Below are positions 32,561 to 47,000 of a DNA stretch of 64,000 nucleotides, one piece after another (within the stretch, counting starts at the first letter, position 1; each line of letters starts with the position of its first letter). Location of the stretch: assembly GCA_013398015.1 (NCBI GenBank), contig VZRR01012727.1, positions 1,713,901-1,777,900 of the forward strand, in the 5' to 3' direction. The translations under genes and the position numbers were made by a program. A model generated the notes under the pieces. The model did not search any database, had not been told where the DNA came from, and worked only from the letters and a program-made list of their open reading frames with translations. The DNA comes from Oreocharis arfaki (Eukaryota; Chordata; Aves; Passeriformes; Paramythiidae).

Positions 32561-35500
32561 GGTTGTGAATAAAACTGTACACAACCTGTTTCCTGGATTT
32601 ATTTTCTGTACAAAATAATAAAATAGAGGCAAACAAAAAAAAAAAAAAAGGAAAGGCAAATTGTCCTGAAAGAAACAACATGTAAATCCTACTTTTTCAC
32701 AACGCTGGTACTAACTGCAAGAATAGAAGAGAAAAACGGGAGTGGTTTCTGAAGTCTTTAAAACAGAATAGCCTGGAAGATTTTTGGAAATTAAAATTAA
32801 ATTTGGCAGAAAATATGTAAGGCTCAGCTACCTGCTAAAACTTGTCAGCTCTTAATTTCACATCTGTTGTTGATCACACTGCAGGACTTGATAATATGTT
32901 TATGATCATGTCACTGCAATGGAAGAGGCAAAGTTAAATTGTCATGTCTAGTCAAGTAGGGGTCCTGGTCTTTCATGTATATTTGATGATAAACAGTCCC
33001 ACTGAAACCTGGCTGGTGTATTGCAGCAGTACCCTTACAGCAAGGTTTGTAATTCTCTGCTGCCTCAGGCATAAGCATCTACATCTCTCAAGATGTTTTA
33101 AACCAAGTAGAATTAAAATTACACAGACTTTTAACAAAAGAGTAGTTTCATCTGTAGTCCTGGTTCTGTCTTAAGGGCTATCATTTTGCATTTTGGTTAG
33201 CAACTAAGAGAAGCCCTGCCAAAAACTGCCAGGTACTGGCAAATAATTCCTTGGTGCTCAAGTGAAGTAAACATTTTGTACATAATAATATTATTTAGCA
33301 ATTAAATTTCAGAGTAGCTTATGATCTATGGTTTTAACCTCAGGTTCCTTTCTTCCTTCCTCTAACATGGTAAAACTTGGTAAATGCAATTTAATGTGTA
33401 CATTTATGTTCTGTTTGTAACTACCCCCCTGCCATTAATACAGGAGATGCTGCCATACTGCAGAAATGAAACCTGACAAGATTCCTCAAATCTAAATACA
33501 TTCAATACTAAAGTTCAAGATGAAACCTACTTTAATAAAGGGCTGTAAATAGTTGCTTTTTTTTTCCAATTTAGGTTTTTTTGCGGAAAGAACAAACATA
33601 TACATCCATTTCAGTCATATACAAGAGGTCATTGTCTGTCATTTGCCCTTACTGAGCCATGCATATTCATGCTCCCAGCAGTTCAATATATACTCCTGTC
33701 ATTACCTCCCCAGAGATCTGCCTTGATTCTATCTCAAGTTTCATTCCAAGCAGCAGGTTTGGAGCTAGAAAATTTTATACTATAAAGATTTTCTTGCTGT
33801 ATGTATTACAGTTGTAAATATACTTTTGAAACAATTTTGGAGTTGAGGAAATATTTCTCTTATCTGTAGTTGTATTTTTGAATGACTTGATAAATTATTT
33901 CTGAGATCTTTTCTATCCTTCGATGAAGAAGTTTTTATCCATTTAAAGCCAAGAACCACCTGATTAGGAAAATATGTACCTGAGCTGCTGAGCAGATGAA
34001 TTAACACAGTTAAGTATTCTTCTGGAGAGTCACCAGAAATGCTTCAGAGTCTTCCAAAACCTTGATTCTTAGCTTACTACCTAATTTTCAGTTTCAAGAA
34101 GGCACATGAAGTTGTCATTAACTTTTACTGTGAAAATGTTTTGCAAAGTGAGAGCTGCACAAATAAAGTGGTGGTAGCTCCCTGCGAGTGATGACAAGTC
34201 TTGAGTAGAGTTGCAGCTTTACTCAAATATTTGAATGATAAATGTCCTGGATTCACAGGCATGGGAATAGCTTGTAAGTGCAAGTGAGGAAAAGTGCACC
34301 TTCTCAAACCACTTGGCACTGATAACACAGCTAAGAAGCAAACTCGTCAAGCCTGAGTGTCACCTGCAGGCTCCTTGTGGTCATTTTCTCCAGAGGAGCT
34401 TCCAGGAAAAGGCAGCCAAGTATTAGTGTGGAAGTGCAGTAAGATATAGAACTTACCTTTCTGATAATGCCATTTATGCAGACTTTTATCCTGTGTGCAG
34501 CCTGTTCCTGCCCCGGTGCTCCATGGAAATGTTTCAGGCTTGCTGCCCACCAACTGCCACTTGCTGTAGGAAATGGGGTGCTTTGTCCTAGTGGCTCTGT
34601 GCTTATCTTGGAGCTAACTGTAGTCTTCTTCCCCTTTTATCTTCCCATGCTTTGCCTTGGATTCTCTGGCACCCATCCTGATAGCTCTGATTTTCCAGTC
34701 TCCTGGGAAAGCCCTTTTCTTTCTCTCCCTTGTGGAAAAATGACTCAACAGCTGTATGGGAAAGTTGTGTAGGTTTGCTCTGGAAGACCTTGGTTTCCTC
34801 TCAGGACATTTCCCATTCACACCACAAGGTGTGAGCAGGCAATTATCCAGCCGTGCTTCTCTGCCCCAGTCCTGAGAGCCAGGAGATGCTCTGACTTTCC
34901 ACGGGCCAGTTTGTGGGGAAGGGAAACACCTATTTCATGTGGTGCAGGCCAGGCCGAGCCAATTGCTGGGATCTTGAGAGCATGTGTGTGTTTAAAGTGA
35001 GTGTGAATATTTCATAGTAAAATATGAAAGGTCTACTTTGTGGTCTTTTAAAAATATTTCTGGCACAGCAAAACTAGTTAGATGGGAGACAGGCTTTTTG
35101 TACGGGATTACTTGGTGCCAGTGCAGAACTTTGTCCTTGCCAAGTTTTTGGTTAAGTTGGAAAGTACATTTCCTTGATTATGATGAGGCGAGACGCTCTT
35201 TAAATAGAAAATAAATTTTACCGCCATCTGCAGAGCAATCTGATGAATTAAATGAGGAGTTACAAAACTCTTCTGTTGGCCCTTTTGGAATAAGCCGGCT
35301 TGTATGGATTTTATAAATCCAGAACTAGACTTTTAAATATGCCTCCCTCAAAATTCATCACAAAAAAGCTTGTTAGATGGTGGAAATCTTGGTCAGACAA
35401 TATTCCTTTTAGATGTTTTCTCCCAATTTGAGATAAAATTATTCTGCTGTGTTGCTATGAGATTTAAACCCCATGTCTCTGTACTTGTCGTTTATTTTGA

Positions 35501-38500
35501 ACAGTTTGAGATGCTTCAGGTGGTGGCATTCATATATCATCCATGAAATACAGCAAAAGTCCCACTTTATCGCCAGAAACCTTGTGTCATACTCAGGTTT
35601 AACAAGCAACCTCACGAATTAAAACAAGAGCTTAGGTACACCAGCAGCTATAAACATCTGTTTAAACATGTTAGGGATTATTAGGGCAGTACCACAGCCT
35701 TGTTAACTTGAAGTGTGAGCCAGGATTGCAGTCCAAAGCAAGCATAAGAACTGTGATGTAGCAAAAAGAAGGGAAAACCTCGATTTTGCAGAGTGAAGAT
35801 TAATTGGACATATACAATAAGTACACACAAGCTTTTAAACTTTCATTCAAACCTATTCCAGCCATAAAAACACAGCTGTTCAAGCTAACTAAGCATTATA
35901 GGTCTAGACCTGCAAATGAGCACATGAATGGTATTAGAAATTCAAATCTGCAGTAAAAGTCTTTAGGTACACTTTGTCACATCTATGCACAGATCCCATT
36001 GGAAATAAAGCCAAGTTCAGAGTCAGACTTTGGTTTTCATCATAAATGAACTCCAAAATCATATGATTGAACAATAATCACTCTTGGATTCTCAAACTTC
36101 CAATATAAAGCTGAGGGACTGGGGAACCTGAGAGACAGACAGTGAGAATGATTAATTTTTGTGCAGAAAGATACCCAGAAGTGTGTTCTTTTTAGAAAAG
36201 ACAAGAACAACACATCTATTTCATCCTAGTTCTTCTCCAGTATGCTTTATGCATTAACCATAATTGAAAAAACCTTTGCCAAAGTCTTTGCTCCATCCAA
36301 GCAAAATCCCATGACTGTGGTGGTATTATCCTTCTGAAAGTGGCATGTGTCCTTCCTTTAAACCTTTTTGTCTCTGGATTCCTTGATTTTGTGCTGCCTA
36401 AGCCCTTTTTATAAACCAAGGAATCTGTCTTCTAACAATTGCTGCTGTGCAGGTGACATGCAGATCCATCTTCTCACTCTTTCATCTTCACACTCGTTTC
36501 CCTCCGTGCAAACTACGGCTTTAGCTATTCTGACATGATCTTATGGTTGTTTGGATTTTAGTTCATATGTAAGATGACTAAACCCCTTAGTGTTTTCATC
36601 ATGTTGTTCTTTTCCTCCTTTTTAATAACTGTGAACAAAATTGAACTTTGTCACTCATGCAGTCATCATTTTAATATCATCTCTTTTGTGATCTGCAGAT
36701 TTAGGTGACAGTCGAATATTGTGGAGTTTTCCATAACTAACTGAGATTTCCCTTTTTTGATTTATTCACACAACTAGAATATATAATTAAAATATCCAAT
36801 TGTGTCAATATCGTTTTCAGTTCTGTCGTGTTTATGTCTGCTCAATGTGCTGTTAAATGTTTTTCGTTCCCATTTTGTTCACGACTCAATTCTTTAAATC
36901 CACCTAACTTCATTTTTTCCCCATACCACATGCAGCTACTTCCATAACTTTCAAGTTCCACCACCTGTCAATCTTTGGGGAGTTCCCAATTTCAAAGGAG
37001 ATCATGAAATCAATTTCTATTTGTCAAGTACAGCCAGATATTGCATATAAATAAATATACATACTTCTATTTTTAGTAGATTGTTAATCAGAGTCATGTG
37101 TTAGGGAACCCGGGTGTTTTGCTGCAGTGTAGGACTTCAAACAGGATGGGCAGAATAATGTTTAGAAAAGATGAGACAATAAAAAATAGGTGTGAGAACA
37201 TATTATTAGAATCTTGCAGTGAAAAGCTGTTTGAACTTAAGAAACGGAAGGAAAATAGTACAAGCAAGTATTTCACACTTTTTAGTGTGTCTATATTGTG
37301 ATGATAAAGAAGCACAACAACCAGATACTAAAAAATGCTAGAAATCTACCATTCATATCTTGGAGTGCCAGCAGAAAGAATAAAGACAAATCACTGTCAT
37401 AGAAATATGCCTAAGCAGTTTGCCAAGAAGCAAATTTTGCTGCAGAGTTCTTAAATGATTCAGTGTATCCTCTAGTTTGAGAGAATTACTTTTTATCTTA
37501 TTCCTGTGTGTCAAGTCATCTATTCAATTTTTTAAAAATACGTCCTTTTCCTATTTAGGAGAAAAAAACTCTTCCTTAAGTGCTGGAAGAATGAATAGCT
37601 TACAGAATTGTCTGTTTTCTAAATACATAGATTAGGAGGCTGATTTTTTTGAAGAACCAGTATTGGAAAGACTTTTAGCTGTACTTGCCACTTTAAAAAT
37701 TAAATTAGTGACTATAGAAACCGTCCTGGCCTGTAATTCTTCATTGTAGATGTCTATTTATGCCTTTTTGCTAGCTAGTGTTTTGAAAGAGTGAAAGGCA
37801 GTTTGTGAGAACTATATCTATCCACAATGTCTTGGTGGAAGGTACATGGAAGTCGCTGAAGGATCTAAATCTTATCTGACCTACTTTGTGTCTCAGTCTG
37901 TTTTCCTCACTGCACTCACGAAGGGGCTAACTTTCAACAAAAGACTGCTTTGCCTTTCTTGTTCCATTTGAAATATTAATATTGACATCTGAAAACAATA
38001 GCAGCCGTTCTGATGCAAATGACACTGCTGCAAAGGATGTTCACAGCTCGTAACAGAATGGTTCCAATTTGATTTTTCTAGCTGGTGTCAGTGTGACAAA
38101 TACATGACAACTGCGGGAGAACGTGGCCAGTTTTCCTCCAAAAGCCTGACTGGCACATCTGAACAGTTGCTTAAATATGACAACAGTCAGAATCTAGATA
38201 AAACTTTGTGCTTTCAGTTCTCAAAATGCGTATATTTGGGAAAAAACCCCACCCAACCCAACAACATTAAATCCCACCACATTCTATGTGTAACCGATGA
38301 TTTTGTAAATAAAAATTAACTACCTGCTAGCAGGGGGTGATGAGCTTCCCTAATCTTCACAAGAAAAAATTAAACACCTTCTTTAGAGAGGAGAGCATCT
38401 CAAGAAATTAGTTTGAAAACAGATCTTATCTCCAGTGCAAATCTCATTTACCTTTAAGAACTCAGATACTAAAAATAGCACTGACTTGCACAAAAAGTTA

Positions 38501-40737
38501 AGGTGGTTATTCTAATACAACCTTCAGAAAAATGGAAATGTCGTTACTCTCTACATAGCAGTAGAATTGGACCAGGAAATGCAGAAAAAAATACATGAAC
38601 AGTATTTCAGCCTGAGATATGCAGTGCATTGTCATCTGCTGAATTTAGCAGTGGGATGCTGAAAACCACCTCTCTGCCTATGGCATCCCTGAGCAATGAG
38701 ATTTGTTTGATTTGTACCCATAAATTCAAGATAAAAGATGAGTTTGTCTCTCCCAGAAAAATAAAATAAAACAAAAAATACAGTTGAACATTATTCAAAG
38801 AAGATATTAAAGGCAAACAGGAAAATGGCAAAACCACTGCTGCTTAGAGTGATGCATTTGACAATTCTGAACTGACAGATTGAATTAATGCTTGGGTTTT
38901 TCGGTTCTTTTCAGCAGTTAATTCAGTTCTTGCTTTGTTTTGAAATTTAATAATCTAAGCATGTTTAAAAATTTAATGACAGATATTTTATACTCAAATT
39001 TAAATTCAGGAAAGCAATGACAAGTGCTCTAGTACAAAAATAACACACCTCATTTCAACACCTAAAGTCAATGTAATGTCTAATGTACAAACCATAGAAT
39101 GTACGGTAGAATAATTCTTTGATTTTATTTTTTTTGGTCATAGTGATACAAAGTTTTGCAGAATTGCAGAAACCCTCAACTGCTGATAAATTTTAATGGG
39201 CATAACACAAAATTCTTCATTATTAGGCTCCATCCTTCCCCAAACTTCTCCTTCACTGTGATGCCTACAATAAATATGCCAGTTTTGGGACTGCTCATAT
39301 AGTGGTATCACATACCATCCTGTGTATCGAAAATCTGTATTTTTTCTCTCAAGAATCTGTACTGCTCTCTTGGAACTTTTTTGAATTAGCAACGAGGACC
39401 ATTCCTGTTCTGTACAGACCCTTGCACAGTGGGCCACAGCAGGTACTTGTAGTTGCTATGGAAACACAACAGCTATTGAAGAATGTTGCAGTCTAAAGAG
39501 CATGATTTAAAAAAAAAAAACATGGCATAAAACCATAATATAGTATCAGCTTCCTTTCTTACAGAGCACTCTTCTGCTTTTTGCTTCTGGTAGCCACTAT
39601 GTAGTAATCATGAATTCATCTCTGGATTTCAAATAGGATGGCACAGGTTAGTGCTGAGTGGGTGAATTAAGAGCGTATTAAAGACAAACAAGGAAGCAAG
39701 ACTTTTTTGGAAGCACGCATCATGGTACTGAACCTGTTGAAATCGACAGCTGAGTGAAATGGAGCAGAAGGTTGTTAAAGGAATCCTGAGTTTCTTGATT
39801 CTCATGTTAAGTAAAGGAGGAAAAGAGACTTGCATGGAAGGAAGCAGAATCAGGGTGAAGAAAAGATTTGTATTGACAAACGTGCATTTTTTTTTATTGC
39901 CTTTATCATACATGGGAATTCTTCCCCTCTGCCACCCCTGCAGATGGTTTGCTCATTCCACACTTTGTTGTGGCCCACTCAGGAAGTCATCTCAGATGTT
40001 TGCTAATGAATTTCAGATGCTGTTGCCCACCATCACAATTTCTGCCCTTGTATAGTTAAACCACCAAGAATATTTTCATTGCCAAACTCAAAATAGAGAC
40101 AATATATTCCTGTGTGCTGTGGTGCTGAAGATACTTCATAGAGATGACTTTAAAATGAATATAATGAGGAATATGCAGAGGAAAATATGGTGCATATTTA
40201 CATTGCAACTCCAACAACAAAGCAAAATTGAAAACAAAACAGAAAGCATGTTTGCAATATGTCACCCTAAAGGATATCTTTGAGTTTAAATATTAAAAGC
40301 ATTCTCAGTAACAGCAGACTATGCCAGTTTAAAAAAAAGCTCAAATTTGTCATACCTCAGCAGCTCAGAGTGCAGTACTCAAAGCAATTCCAAACTATTC
40401 AAATGTTGTCCAAACTTGTGTTCTGCTTTTCTTTCTTCCTTTTCCCTAACCTCTCTCCTCCCTCTTCCAAATGCCTCATATTATCTGGGTTCCAATATAT
40501 GCTGTTGATCTGTCTGAAGTGTGCCTAGTCAGGGGATAAGGGAAAAATGTTATACTTATTTTTCATGTACTTTATATGATTTAAAAATTGCTTTCTTCTC
40601 TGTGGTAATTGGGATTTAATCAAATATATGGATAAATAAACACACCCTCCTACCTATGAAAGATTCCATTGCTTTGCTCTAAAATGATAATTTAACAGAT
40701 CCTTTATAACTATAATTTGTTTGCACCTAGAAACTGA
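32561..40737. other. gene-free sequence with CNE-like stretches
   Basis: No gene was recognised over about 8 kb. An A-run lies at 32635-32649. The segment at about 35040-35330 has an even, non-repetitive composition with E-box-like and homeodomain-type sites, resembling conserved regulatory DNA. The other open frames are short and unrelated to known proteins. Confidence 0.6.
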
Positions 40738-41030
40738 AGTAGGGCCCTCACTGCGCTAAACAGTTTATGAACACACAGAATTAAAACTGGGAATGCCCAG
40801 AGCTTGGAGCTCTGTTGCCTGCAACACATCATCAAGGACTTCACCTGTGAGGAAAAACATTCCCTGCCACAAAAAATCTCACCCTCCTAATGAGCAAGAC
40901 AGATTGACGAGGGGAGGAGAGGAGGCAAAGTGGTTCGTGGTTATGAGGCAGATCAGCCCCAGAGCACAGAGCGGGTCCTTCTGCCTCCTGTCACAGCGCG
41001 GTGCCCTGGGCGGGCAGCCTCGACACGTAA
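40738..41030 (+). mobile_element. ancient amniote CR1/L3-type 3' end
   Basis: The order of motifs matches an old CR1/L3-like repeat common in turtles, crocodilians and birds: GGGCCCTCACTGCGCTAAAC, then TTTATGAACACACAG, TTCCCTGCCACAAAAAATCT, AGCAAGACAGATTGACGAGG and GGGAGGAGAGGAGGC, and finally GTCCTTCTGCCTCCTG. The first motif corresponds to the family's 'gggccccattgtgctaggc' phrase and the middle ones to its 'tccctgccccaaagagctta' and 'gacaagacag' phrases. It is strongly diverged. The family name is from memory. Confidence 0.6.
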
Positions 41031-44000
41031 TTAACTACTAAATCTTTCCAGTGCCCTTGGAGAGACCGGCTCAGTGAGCCTGCATTAAATACTTTGCTGA
41101 TTCCAGTGCTGATCCAGCTTGCTTAAACCTCACTTCAGTATCTCTGTGCTGTGTTCCAGCCCGCCCGTATTCTTTCTTTTGGGAATTCATAAGGAGTTGC
41201 CTGTCTTGAAAAATGATTCCTGGAAGGAAGGCTTGATCTGGAGCCAGGGTGGTATAAATTTATCTTCCCAAAGAACAGAACAGGACAGGAGAAAGATGGC
41301 TGTTCACCAAAGTCGTGGTGAAGAGTGTGGACAGCACTGTGGATCACAAAGGCTTGTGGGCATCTGGGGGGACAGGACTAACCTTTACAGGGGGGGACTC
41401 TCCTGGGCCGAGAGATCCATCACAGACTTCCACTGGACCATCCATCCAGGCTTCCCAAAGCAAGAGAAATGCCGTGGAAGAGAAACAGCCAGCACGTAAT
41501 CAAAAGGTGGATCTCAAGTGCTTCCAAGCCTGTTTTTACCACACTAAAACCTATGAAAGTTACTACAAGAAACTGCTTCTGGAATTTATACCCTTTTCAT
41601 TACGGAATTTTCAGAATTATTGTTTTGGCAGCCAGCAAATATATTAGAGGATTTTCCCCTTGGAGTTGTTTTCATATTAAATATACAAATACAAGACGAT
41701 ACAAATCAAAGTGGGAAAAACTGAAGTGCCACTGTGCTAGCTTCAGTCTGGGCTTAGACTACTTTTTAGCCTCTTCAATCACTTTGGAAATGCCCAGTTC
41801 TGATATGAAGTGACTGTTGTTATGGCTGGGCTGTTACACCGAGTTTTTCAGGTAGACTGGAGTGCTGACATGTATGTAAGAGTGGATTTCGCAGGCAGTA
41901 AAAATCAAAATTACTTAAAGTTTTAAAAGGTTTTTTTAGTTAAACAGATTAAATGGTAGTTTTGAGGAAGGTTGGGCCACAGATTTTAGTATTTTTTTTT
42001 CCTTGACAGATTAAAACTCAGGAGCCAGTATTAAGAAAGTTTGTTCCTCTTTATGGTAACATGAACCTCTTTCAATCATCCTCAGCTTCTGCCTTATTGC
42101 GAATTTCTTGTCTATTATTTAGATTATATAAATACTCTAATTTTAGAAATGTTTGAGCAATATGCTTGTGATGTACTCTAGCTATTCCTACTTCTCATCC
42201 CCAATATCCAGGAGATGGGGTTTAGCAACCTGCTTATGACCTACTTGCAGGTTTTTGCCAGCGGCAGCTTGAGGTCACACGCATGGCGTATTACTTTTTG
42301 GGAAGGTGAATTCTTGAAGTTCAAATAAAAACATATGTTTAGATCTATTTCTTTGATATAAATGCAGTGTTTTAAATAAACAAAATCCTAACTATTTTCC
42401 TATTTAGGAATCTTAATTAACTTCCTTTATTTTTGAGTGATCCACACATGGATTATTCCACTACAGGTAGACTGGAAAAACATTCTGGAGACAAGTTCTA
42501 AGAAAGCATAAGTATGCAATTTTCCTAAAAGTTAGCTTGAGCTATTTAGTTTTTGATATGCAAAATGAGAAGTGGAAACAAAGACTAAATGGAGTGAAAT
42601 TTAGTCCTGCTCAGATTCAGTAGGAAGATATGACTTTTGTACCACCTATCTCCTGCACAAATCCTCAAAAAGTGATAAACTGAAATGCCAGATATAATTA
42701 CACTTTACATAAACTTTGATGCAAGATTTAATTACCATATTTTGTGCACGCTCATGTACTGTCCTGGAAATCTGTAGGCTATTTTATCTGTTGGCGTGAT
42801 TTAGATGAATAATATAAACAAGTAACTTTATTTTCTTTTTTAAAGTGGTAGTGTTACAAATTGTTTCAGATTTCTTAACTCTTCTACATGCCTCAAAAAA
42901 AAAATAGTACTCTTTGATTTAACAATGACATATTAGAAACCAAAGCATGTGAAACATACTGGTGTTTTGCAAAAATAATTCTCCTGGAAGTTACTCCGTG
43001 CTTATGCTGTCGTCTATGCTGGGAAATTATACTTTCTTCTTTGTCTATGCAAATTCTACAGTGAGGTTTTATTTTCTTTCTTCCCTGCATTTTGCACTCA
43101 TTTTCATACATCTGTCATTGGAGCATTAAAAAATCATAAAAAAGCTTGGCGTTATAAAAGTCTTGACAGCACATTTTCTGCTTGCTTTATTTTTTTCCTT
43201 GTTCAATTCACAATCAATGTTTGGCAACATCAAAGCCTGTAGAAGAAGGTTCTTTTTTTTTATCTAGACCTTTTATTTAGCATGTTCTTAACAACTGTTT
43301 GATAGCAACCTCCTTTCCCCCTCCTTCTCACACTGCAACCCCCCAAAATATGTCTAGTTTCTTCTAAAAGAAGAATAGGAAATGATTGGGCTGCTGTCTG
43401 CAAGGTTCCTCCCAACTATACAAACTCTAGGTTGGGAAGGCACCTCTCAGGTTCGTGTTTTGGGCACTACAGCACAAAATGATGTTCATGGAATGACCAA
43501 ACATCACATTAAAAGTAGGGTTTTTCCCTGACTGTTCCTTTGGGAAGCTGTCGCAGACCATCACGTCTCTATTCAGCAAAGAGGCCACACGGTCACCTCC
43601 ACTCTGGCTGACCAAGAGGCCACAGCTGAAATGTTTATATGTAGTAGGTGCAGTGCTTCTGGAAGCATCTGTGCACAGATCAGTCTCTGTCCTAGAAAAT
43701 GAGTGAGAAGCTTATTGAGAGGACAAATAGAATTTGAATCAACTATCTGATTTAATAAAGATAAAGGAAATAAAGAATTTGAACTCCTTTATAGTCTTGC
43801 CTAATCTTGGGCAACACCAAGCCATTAATCAGGTGGGTAAAGGTATGAACCTTGCTCCTGCCTCTCCTGCTGTTTCATGTGGATGACAGTGCAGGACCGT
43901 CTCCTCTATGGCAAGTCAGTCCCTGTCCTTGTCAGGAGAATGTGCAGAAGGGAAAAGCATCCCTGTGAGTCCTGTGTTCACGTGTGCAGCCTTTTACTCC

Positions 44001-47000
44001 TCACAGTGGCAGAACACACTGAGGACTTGCCTGGCTGACAGAAGAACCCAGCACAGCCTTGTGTGCATTATCAGGGCTCACTCAACACCTGGACAAGATG
44101 TTTTTCAGGATGCTATTCACTAGCCCCATAAGTCTTTCTAATTTGATGTTATTTGATGTGAATTGTGTGTAAGTAATGTTAATTATGCAATAGGTTTTGA
44201 AGAATATGTTTTGATTGTACAGTGGAAATGTCAGTCCCATTAACAATCATTATTACCTGTCAGAAAGCAGAAGCAGCTTTGAATGAATGCTAATTTTTTA
44301 CCCTCTTATCTGTGCAGATGCATACCAATGTTTCCGGTAAGTTTTTTTATTTGTATCCTGATCATTACACCAACCTTTCTCTCTCTCCAAGTTTTCTCTC
44401 TTTGGACTGAATGTGGAAAAGAGAGAAGGAGGCTCTAACTTCAGTTCTCCTGCGAGTCAGCTTGTATTGAATGCGTTTTTGAAACAAAGGTTTCAGTTCT
44501 CAGAAAGTGGTTCATCTGCTGAAGTGTTTCCAAACCTTGTTCCCAGTGGTCTCTGGAATTTATTAAGTCTGTGGCAATGCTTCAGGAGTATTGGAGTGGG
44601 GTTTTGGAAGCAGCATTCCAAAAGGAAGAAACTTGTCCTGTTTCACTTTGTTACAGTGACAGCAAATCTGTATGAAAAAGAAACATAGAAGAGCATTAGA
44701 GGGAACAAACAATATTTCTGCATCCCACACTTCCAGCAAACAGTGATATTTAATTAAAGGCTCTGTACACTGTCCTTTACACTGACAATTAGGATCTACT
44801 CAGGATGATCAGATTTTCAGCCTCAAATCATGTCCTCCTTTCATTCTATTCTTGCAGAAGACCTAGAAGCTGAACATGAGGATGGTTCCTCCACCCTTTC
44901 AACGTTGCTATTGAATTACCTACATAGCTTAAGCTTTGCAAAATGTTGTACTGGGAGACTGCCTGTTTTCTGTGCAGCTTTTTTTTCTGAACTTATGACT
45001 TGTTCTCACTTGTGGGAAGTATTGGCAATGGGAAAGTCTTTTTCTGGGCAAATTAATGTATCCTGTTTGATTTCTCCATGTTTCTGTTCTTTGATGTTTG
45101 CTTAATTAAGGATCGATCCATAGATCCAAACCCATATTTTAGTAATTTAATAGGCCACAATAATTACATTTGTCAATTTAACATTTTTTGAATATGTAAT
45201 TGGCAACCTTTATGAAATGAGATGGACTAAGGAGTTAAAGAACAACAGCATGCTTTGAACATGAGTGAACAGCAGGGGATAGTCAGTGTACCTGTATAGA
45301 TTTTATTCAACAGCTTCTGTGTAATCGAAATGACTATTTTATTAAGAAAAAGGTGAAAAGTGAGCGACAACAGGAGCAGGAAAATCATTGTTGGCTTGCT
45401 CTGACTTCCTGTGAGTTGGATATTCTGGAACAAAGTTTTCATTCATACATATTTTCTTGTATTTTTTTAGGGAGAGCAGTCCATGAAGCCTCCAAATTCA
45501 ATTTCAGCTGTAGTGTCATGCCAGATGAAAAGCAGCAGTTTGTGGAGTACCTGGAACAAAACCATTATTCCGTTTTTCACTTACAAAGGAAACCTCACCA
45601 GAGATTTCTGGTTTTCATTGCATAAAGTAGGATTAAAAGAATAAACCAGAGATTGGGGAGATTGGTTAGGTAAAAGAAACAAAGGCACGAGGAATGGATC
45701 TTGATTGTGTTTGATCATTGATGGGATGAAGTTTGTAGAACAAGAAATGGTACATTTCTAGCTATTTAATGAGAATATTTAGTAAGTATATATACTTGTA
45801 TTTTTGTATGCATACTGTAAAATAAGTATTTGGCCTCATAATAAGTTTGTGTGTGTAGGTTTATCTAAACCACTGCAGATGTAGGAGCATTACACTGCAT
45901 TAAACCTACTATAAGTAAATCACAGGAACACCTTAACTTACAGGTTCAGTTTGCAGGTAGTAAAACAGTGCCCAGGTTCAGTGCTGTTCCATTAAATGCT
46001 GCTGTATCCCATTACCAAGACTGTGAATGGACAGTATGTATGGATTATGTGTCCTAGAAGTATCTCTCAAGAAGCTTTGAGCAAACCAAGAGTATTTTTT
46101 AGTACACTGGGTATAAAATACTTGCAGGAGAGTGATTAACACTGTTCCTTAGTGAGACCACACAAAAAAGGTGACATTACTCCCACATATAGACTTGAGA
46201 GTCTCTAAAGTTTAGGGCAGATGAGGAGATGATATAAAGTTTTCAATGTTTCAGATGAGAAATGAAGAACAAAATATGTTTTAAGAATCTAAAAGATCAG
46301 ACTTCTAAACATTAAAGCACTGCCTCATTAAGCAGATGCTATGTTTTTCAAAATTACAATCCAATTGCATAAGCTTCAGATCTAAAAATGACTGATGGAA
46401 GGTGTCTGCCAAACATCAAGTTAACAGGTTTTTTTTTTTTCCACTGCTGGAATATTACTTGGGGTAATTGCAGAAGAATAAATAACTAGAACAGAAAGAA
46501 TGATGTTAGGTGGAAATTAAGTTTTTAAAGGAAAATCCTGGACACAGAGAAATAAATGAAAATTTCCCTCAGCTTTAATGAGCCAAGATTTCACTTGTGA
46601 AATTTAAGGTTGTGTTGACCTGAAACAACACTTTTAATGTATTTAATTCTGATTTGTTAATTTCTATTGTACATACAATACTTTTTATGTATATACACCC
46701 ACAGACGCATACGTATGATGAACCTAAAGCCTGTAATGTTCTGGAAGGTAAATAATAAATCACGTGCCCAAATTAAAATATGTGAAAAGTGTACTCCTCT
46801 GCAAATCCTTGATGCCAGGTATAATCTTATATACTCACACACAGGAGATCTCTGTGGATGAAATCAGGTATGTGAGGTTAATATTGCTCTCTTTAAAGTA
46901 AATCTAGATTTATAACAGCAGTGATTCTGCAGCAGAGCTCTGGAACTTTGCTGTAATTTTAGGAATGCAGTGCTTTTCTCTATGTTCATTCAAAAATGTG

